Of a stretch of DNA of 64,000 nt, positions 60,230 through 64,000 are shown in pieces. The translations under genes and the position numbers were made by a program. The stretch covers positions 9,612,638 through 9,676,637 of the forward strand of contig NC_044917.1 in the NCBI RefSeq assembly GCF_003576645.1, given 5' to 3'. Source of the stretch: Ipomoea triloba. Its lineage: Eukaryota > Streptophyta > Magnoliopsida > Solanales > Convolvulaceae. Numbering within the stretch: position 1 is the stretch's first letter; every line of letters begins with the position of its first letter. The notes beneath the pieces are model-generated. The model saw only the letters and a program-made list of their open reading frames with translations, did not search any database and was not told the DNA's origin.

Positions 60230-63053
60230 TATAATAATAATAATAATAGAAAGAAGAAAAAAGAAATGGAATTTACTTTTGCATAAAAATAAGCTGCTCG
60301 TTGGAAATCCTTTGAAGAAAAAGCAGATTCAGCCTGCATACACATGGATATAAAAATTAAAAATAAATAAAAAGCTATAAATTCAGCTTTAGATGTACCC
60401 CCACCCCAAAAAAAAAAAAAAAAAGTACCTGCTCAAAATAGACTTGATCCCTCTGCAGGTGATCATGACAACTAGCCAATGCTGCAGCATATTCCTTTAA
60501 GTCCAAGTATACCTTCCACATATCTCGGCCTTCATCATTAACAGACACCTAATTCACATCTTATTGTTAAAAACATTAAGCCAGAAATATGTTACCTAGT
60601 GCATCAATGAACAGTTAATAACAATGACTAGAGAAACCTGGAAGATAGAGTTTTGGTCATATGCATAGAACAGTCCAGCAGACGCATCACTGCATAACCC
60701 ACTGATTCCCCTTGAAACTGCATCAGGTGTTTGATCAAAAACAAGTTCTTCTACAATCTGCTTACTAATCCTGTTTACAATCTACCAATAAAATAATCTT
60801 GTGGGCTTCTACATAATGCACCAAGAATTGTGAAAACAAAATATTAAATTAGATGTTCGGGGGAAATGATATGCTTCAAGTAAAAATATGTACAAATAAA
60901 CAAGCAAGTTCCCATTATGCCGCTGAAATGTTATGACAAGCTGCCAACTAGTTACCAGAATCAACATTCAGAAACATGACTTTAAGTACTGCTGAGATGA
61001 GTGGCTCTATACTGCAAAAGTCATTATGTGTAACACAATAAAAAATCTCTAGAAAACTAAGAAAGTTGCTTATACCTTGACTGCCAGTTTGGCTCACAGA
61101 AATAAAACTAGATAATAAGAATAGGACTTCATAAGGAATGGAATAGAGAAAAGATATACAAGAAATACTATTTCATTATTAAAGAATAATATGGTTGGGT
61201 TAAGAAATGGAAGACGAATAAAAATTAGAAAGTCATTAACAGAGAGTTTGTGTGTTATACATGCGTATGTATATGTGCGTGTCAGCGTGTGTTAGTGTAT
61301 AATGTACATCTACATACACACTCTATCATAACATAATACAAGGGTGGTTGAAAATAATAAAAGATAGGGTATTTTTATCTCAAAAACATGGTCAATTCCA
61401 CAGTCAATGGACATAGTTCATTCCATGAGAGAATCTGAAATGGCTATTCTGCTTGCAAAGGGAATAGGTCATTCCGTGGAGTTCAATTCTGTGGAACTGA
61501 AAACAAACTAAACAACAGAATTGGTCTATTCCACCAAGTCCTACTCCGTTCCTTGCCAATTCTGCTAACCCAACATGTACATTAATACAAGGTGTTGGAC
61601 AAATGCCCACTTAAAAGGTATAACAATTTATTTTTTACCATTATCTATAAAAAGTGTCGATAAGTTCTGTACCATTTTGCAAGGAATATATAATGGGCAT
61701 TGGGAAAACCCAAATGGCTTATTGCATTACTAGCTGTAAAAAAAACTGCATGTAAGAATAATACGGCATCAAGTGGACTCACCTTAACTTTGTTCCCAAT
61801 AAGAAGAAGGAAATGAAATTCAGATACTGCCATAGAACTAGGTTTAACAACTTCAGCTCCTTCTGATAATTTTGAATAGTCCAAAAGAGCTTTGTTTTCC
61901 ACAAAGTTTTCACCCCCACTTGGTGAACTGCATGTGAAATCTCCAATTTATTAGCAAATATCAGAGAACCAACATATCCATAATTGGTGTAAAGTACATT
62001 TAACAAGAACTAATCATGTTGTGGAAATCATACAAAAAGGGAAAAAGTTACTAACTCTTAGAACAACATATGAAGTTCAAACCTGTTTACAAGAAAAACA
62101 CACTAAGTCATGGGAACCATCCTGTACCTATGATGTCCGCCAAAGATTAGGTCACCATGGTAGATTCCAGCTCCAGAAAGCCAGGCAAAATGCTCAGCTC
62201 TCCTTTGCTTTATAAAGAAGTGAAGTTCACTGCAAGAAGGGCATTGCAAAATATATTATCATTTCACAAATCCAATTAAATAGATTATACACATAGAGAG
62301 AGAAAGACAATGTGAACAACAGTGCAATTCCTTAAGGTATGCATTTATAGGTGGGGAATTACATAGGTAGATCCTGAAATGGCTGAACAGCATCCTACCT
62401 TTACAACCTAGTACTAATTCAAACAATCTAACTAGCATTTTATAGTATAAAGATTCTGTGCATTTAAAAGTGGCAAATCACTTAAGTAGATCATGGATAG
62501 CACCCTATTTATACAACCTTGGGTTAATTCAAACAATCAATTTAGCATTTTATAGTCCAAAGATTAAATAAATTAAGCAACTGATCACTAGATGACTTAG
62601 CAAAATGATTGCTAAGTGCCACTTGAGCCTGTGACAAATAGATCCTCTGCAAAAAGAATAATGATTTCGAATACATGCAAAGTCAAGACTCAAGAGCTTA
62701 AAAAATCTATAATGATTTACACACAAAAGATAACTATCCCTGGTTTACAGTCTTGCAATTTCATAGCAACATGCTCCATTAGTCCAGAAATATATTCATG
62801 TTAATACTACAGGCATTTTTTCTGTCACACTAGAGTTCCAAATTACACAACTTCATTGAAGAATATTTTAGATATTGCACAGGCAGGCACCAATTGTATC
62901 CTTCCACATTTAAGGAGAAAGCAAAGATTTTGTCCAACATCCATTATATTTGACAATATAATATGTAACATTGTAAAGAACTTACCTGTTAGGTATGTCA
63001 CCAGGAAGCTCCATGAAATGTACTGTGCGGTCCACATAACTAGCAAAAACAGA
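38697..63053 (-). CDS. VPS18: VPS18, HOPS/CORVET core subunit with RING-H2, 3' part of gene
   Basis: Nineteen minus-strand exons join in frame to 786 residues plus stop: 62986-63053, 62128-62229, 61783-61927, 60638-60781, 60429-60548, 60277-60333, 59193-59252, 58915-59022, 57735-57877, 48658-48736, 47200-47262, 46923-47053, 46344-46449, 42273-42461, 41561-41788, 40773-40928, 40132-40293, 39168-39287 and 38697-38876. Early exons give [20 protein letters not shown] and [19 protein letters not shown]. Middle ones carry the Pep3/clathrin-repeat part ([17 protein letters not shown]). The C-terminus has a coiled region ([20 protein letters not shown]), then a RING-H2: [15 protein letters not shown] and ECPYCG. 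VPS18 tethers late endosomes and vacuole membranes. About 200 N-terminal residues lie beyond the right edge. Introns of 3.9 and 9.0 kb are swollen by nested retroelements, but all junctions remain canonical. Confidence 0.94.
43767..45740 (-). mobile_element. Non-autonomous LTR element B (nested in A)
   Basis: LTRs of about 195 bp have TGTTATG/CATAACA ends. The left LTR is 43767-44750 (split by a MULE) and the right one is about 45546-45740. Orientation is minus, because the inverse polypurine tract (CTTGAGGGGAAG, read on minus) adjoins the left LTR. The interior contains about three copies of a 95-bp unit built on CACCCAACTGTCCTTAGG and GGTCCATGTCGAG. Flanks AGCTT (43762-43766) and AGGTT (45741-45745) form a one-mismatch target duplication. 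No retroviral-type genes are present. A further copy starts at 63390. Confidence 0.78.
43955..44726. mobile_element. MULE-like element nested in the LTR of element B
   Basis: Ends CAAGGTTATCAAGGCGGAC and, inverted, AGTGTTATCAAGGCGTC. ATACCAAAT flanks both sides (43946-43954 and 44727-44735), a perfect 9-bp duplication. The uninterrupted LTR sequence is seen in the partner LTR at about 45716. Inside are an (AT)n run, a minisatellite at 44085-44355 (units of about 40-50 bp with CCTTGA(A/G)ACTTG and TTGGGCA(A/G)C), and a GC-rich block at 44510-44660 with repeated CACGCGCC. Confidence 0.85.
49862..50082 (+). promoter_or_regulatory. Left LTR of the young copia element
   Basis: This 221-bp LTR should contain the element's promoter and polyadenylation signals; AATAAATATATAG near 50040 is a candidate for the latter. 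The identical-length partner is 54748-54968. The leader after it (50096-50540) is GC-rich with CACGCGCC motifs. Confidence 0.85.
50544..52952 (+). CDS. copia gag-protease-integrase (polyprotein part 1, ends at in-frame TAG)
   Basis: The first true ATG is 50544 (MSSTGTEE). An open frame reaches back to 50478 but starts there with GTG. About 802 residues: a UBN2-type gag, the CCHC knuckle [14 protein letters not shown] (about residue 258), the protease motif [13 protein letters not shown] (about 342), integrase HHCC (THCRLGHPS ... CESCQYGK, about 468-505) and the core triad in [16 protein letters not shown] and [10 protein letters not shown] (about 520, 588 and 622). The tail is Pro/Ser-rich with a repeated PSQTQT. 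The TAG at 52950-52952 is followed without a frame change by the RT part. Copia elements normally encode one polyprotein, so this stop is probably a recent single-base lesion. Confidence 0.93.
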   Translation: MSSTGTEETSGSVENVISSSVFVPNLSGNPVITSEKLCGSQNYHSWSDAVEMWFMGQGVSDHLEKGVEKVPENERAIWKRVDAQLCSLLWQSLSPELIQLFRVFKTCVEVWNQAKSLYTNDVSQCYTVVNNLVNLKKDGMSMEAFLGKTQGLLTEFNKLLPTGGTPAEQIAQRENFFIVFVLSKLGPEFENTRNQILGDNVVPGIQELFKRLLQVTSFPSETSAPTTGQSALVIQGGRGNNLGNRNKDRSGQKNTRYCDYCNRSGHTRDRCWKLHGRPVPAPTNVAQLKQEDSGSKTISLAEYEEFARFKASAQAAVVTPIAHTKETHTALVSQSGPLGSWVLDSGASEHICGNSSLLTLFTDSKPLPSIVFGNGSICTAHGVGKARPLPNLPLSSVLYIPTCPFNLISIHQLTHSLDCLVTFSSDSVIIQDRRSGKTIGSGYESKGLYRLSTPASAVCNATVSPSLTHCRLGHPSLKKLQQLEPSLSKLSSLECESCQYGKHSRTSFPERVNKVSSSPFSLVHSDIWGPSRVTSVLGFKYFVTFIDDFSRCTWVFLMQRRSELFNIFQKFHNEIKNQFGVSIKILRSDNAREYFNTPLSTLLDSEGILHESSCPDTPQQNGVSERKNRHLVETARTMLLHYKVPSCFWGDAILHSCYLINRMPSSVLHGKIPYHLLFPQEPLHKLPLKVFGCTCFVQDITPGRDKLAPKSLKCIFVGYSRVQKGFRCYCPDTRRFYVSPNVTFFENTPFFSSDSTGVVDPFSDVLPVPSFEGGIEIPLPSVLPPTPSQTQTPSQTQTVSPF
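52953..54740 (+). CDS. copia reverse transcriptase-RNase H (polyprotein part 2)
   Basis: Same reading frame as the gag-integrase part, open from just after the TAG to a stop at 54738-54740. There is no ATG at its beginning, which supports its being the rest of one polyprotein. RT motifs are [37 protein letters not shown] and the catalytic [11 protein letters not shown]. RNase H has [28 protein letters not shown] and [11 protein letters not shown], ending with [13 protein letters not shown] and [11 protein letters not shown]. All catalytic acidic residues that I can place are present. Expression would need readthrough of the TAG. Confidence 0.93.
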   Translation, partial: FTYHRRSTLPPTTTAADIEPADSSPELSLPLDPVPAPVSSPPIASRVGNRSTRNPYPIYNFVSYHRFSPVYNAFISSLSSVSVPKSVKEAFSHPDWQQAMVDEMAALHSSGTWDLVPLPPGKTVVGCRWVYNVKVGPDGQVDRFKARLVAKGYTQVFGVDYTDTFSPVAKISSIRIFLSIAAIHHWPLYQLDIKNAFLHGDLKEEVYMEQPPGFVAQGGKNSFVCKLKRSLYGLKQSPRAWFGRFSTVLQDFGLIQSKVDHSVFYRHQQSKSIYLVVYVDDIVITGNDAEGMVQLKQHLFEHFETKDLGKLKYFLGIEVAQSKQGICISQRKYALDILEETGMLDCRPIDTPMDPNIKLVPEQGKLFSDPGRYRRLVGKLLYLTVTRPDISFAISIVSQFLASPCDSHWDAVIRILRYIKKSPGTGVLYKDHGNTEIIGYTDADWAGCPWDRKSTSGYCVFLGGNLISWKSKKQNVVARSSAEAEYRSIALGTCELIWLKHLLSELKFSTKGPIKLLCDNQAALHIASNPVFHERTKHIEIDCHFVREKIASGEIVTSFVGTNDQLADIFTKALRGPRVEYLCNKLGAFDIHAPA

Positions 63054-63389
63054 CTACAAAAAAAAAAAAAAACACCAGAAGAGCAAAGCATGGAAAACAC
63101 AAATGTCATGTTCATAGGCAAGAGTGCACAAGAAAAGAAGTTGAAATTAAGTTACAGACAAAAGATGTTAGCTAGATATTTTAATGTAGGACTTAAAATA
63201 GCAATTGACACTAGGGCGCATTTAGTTCATTTTTTTTGTTTTCTTTTTCAATAGTTTTCTCATTTTTCTTTTTCCATTAGGAAAATGATAGAAAAATCAA
63301 AATCGTATTATAAGTATCTATTTTCTATATTATTTTCCAAGTCATAAAATACAAAGTTATTTGAAATTCTTTTTTATTTTGTTCATTTT

Positions 63390-64000
63390 TGTTATGAAAG
63401 TAAAGAGAGAATTTATGAATATGTTGTCTTATATATTGTCATATAGAAAAGAGAATACAAAGCCCTATAAATAGGTGCTAGAAGACTTCGAATAGGAAAC
63501 AAGTTTCCATATGCCTGCCTACCTAAATCCCTAAGACTGCCTAATCTATAGAGATTCCATATATTAAATATATATTCCATAACATTCTCCCTCAAGTTGG
63601 AGCATAGATATTAATCTTGCCCAACTTGTTACACAAATAACTAATAACCCAAAATAACTAAATAACGAAATAACAAACTAACTCAAACATAACAAACTCA
63701 TATATCATTTAGGAGACTCTCCTTGAAAAAAAGCTTTGCACGCCACCAATACCTATGGACAGTTGGGTGAACTCAACGTGGACCGAACAAACTTGGGATT
63801 GGACACTCCCCCTGCAATAGAAGCTTGGACGCCACCAATACCTACGGACAAACACCAGGTGAACTCGACGTGGACCGAACAAGCTTGGGATTAGACCCTC
63901 CCCCTAAACTGGAAGCTTGAACGCCACCAATATTGCAACTCCGGGTGAACAAAGCGTGGACTATACAAGGTTGGACACACAAGGTAAAGAAAACAAACTC
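63390..64000 (-). mobile_element. LTR element B family, second copy running off the window
   Basis: The LTR at 63390-63584 (TGTTATGAAAG ... TTCCATAACA) closely matches the LTRs of element B at 43767-45740. It is followed by TTCTCCCTCAAGTTGGAGCAT, the inverse of a polypurine tract, and by the same repeated unit (ACTGGACGT-like, GTGGACCGAACAAGCTTGGG) to the end of the window. It sits in the intron upstream of the first visible VPS18 exon, in the same orientation as the 44-kb copy. Confidence 0.85.

Overview
This is nuclear DNA from a flowering plant, almost certainly a eudicot. The genes are intron-rich with GT/AG splice sites, the intergenic DNA is AT-rich and full of plant LTR retrotransposons, LINE, MITE, MULE, SINE and Helitron-type repeats, and every recognisable gene has its best match in plant families. 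The species cannot be fixed from sequence alone. One assembly gap (180 N) lies at 4382-4561.

Five protein-coding loci and one tRNA are supported by exon structures that I joined in frame. (1) 257-1960, minus: UVR-motif protein of the UVR/ApaG plastid type, continuing off the left edge. (2) 7907-7988, plus: tRNA-Ser(GCU). (3) 8254-10087, plus: P-class pentatricopeptide repeat (PPR) protein in two exons. (4) 15185-20717, minus: a 13-exon, about 1085-residue membrane protein with Ig-like repeats and no known function. (5) 30882-33360, minus: the WD40 protein DPH7 (diphthamide pathway) in two exons. (6) 38697-63053, minus: the C-terminal 786 residues of VPS18 (HOPS/CORVET tethering complexes) in 19 exons spread over 24 kb; its 5' exons lie beyond the right edge.

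The rest is a dense and layered mobile-element landscape. 2.2-7.6 kb holds a MULE-type MITE with target duplication and a LINE interrupted by an LTR remnant. 12.4-13.7 kb is a TTA-flanked PIF/Harbinger-like element carrying a broken leucine aminopeptidase fragment and a nested SINE. 20-24.4 kb holds TRIM copies, a MITE inside a MITE and an inverted pair of gag-like sequences. 33.8-36.5 kb is a back-to-back pair of gene-capturing elements (LRR receptor kinase fragment; DUF868 fragment), the first with a perfect 9-bp target duplication.

The VPS18 introns contain a three-level nest (LTR element A, then LTR element B, then a MULE) at 42.6-45.8 kb. They also contain a nearly intact, very young Ty1/copia element (LTRs differing at one of 221 sites) inserted into an older copia at 49.2-57.7 kb. 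VPS18 still joins in frame across all of these. The genes are unrelated single loci with no operon-like logic; the noteworthy biology here is repeated gene-fragment capture and nested insertion around intact housekeeping genes.
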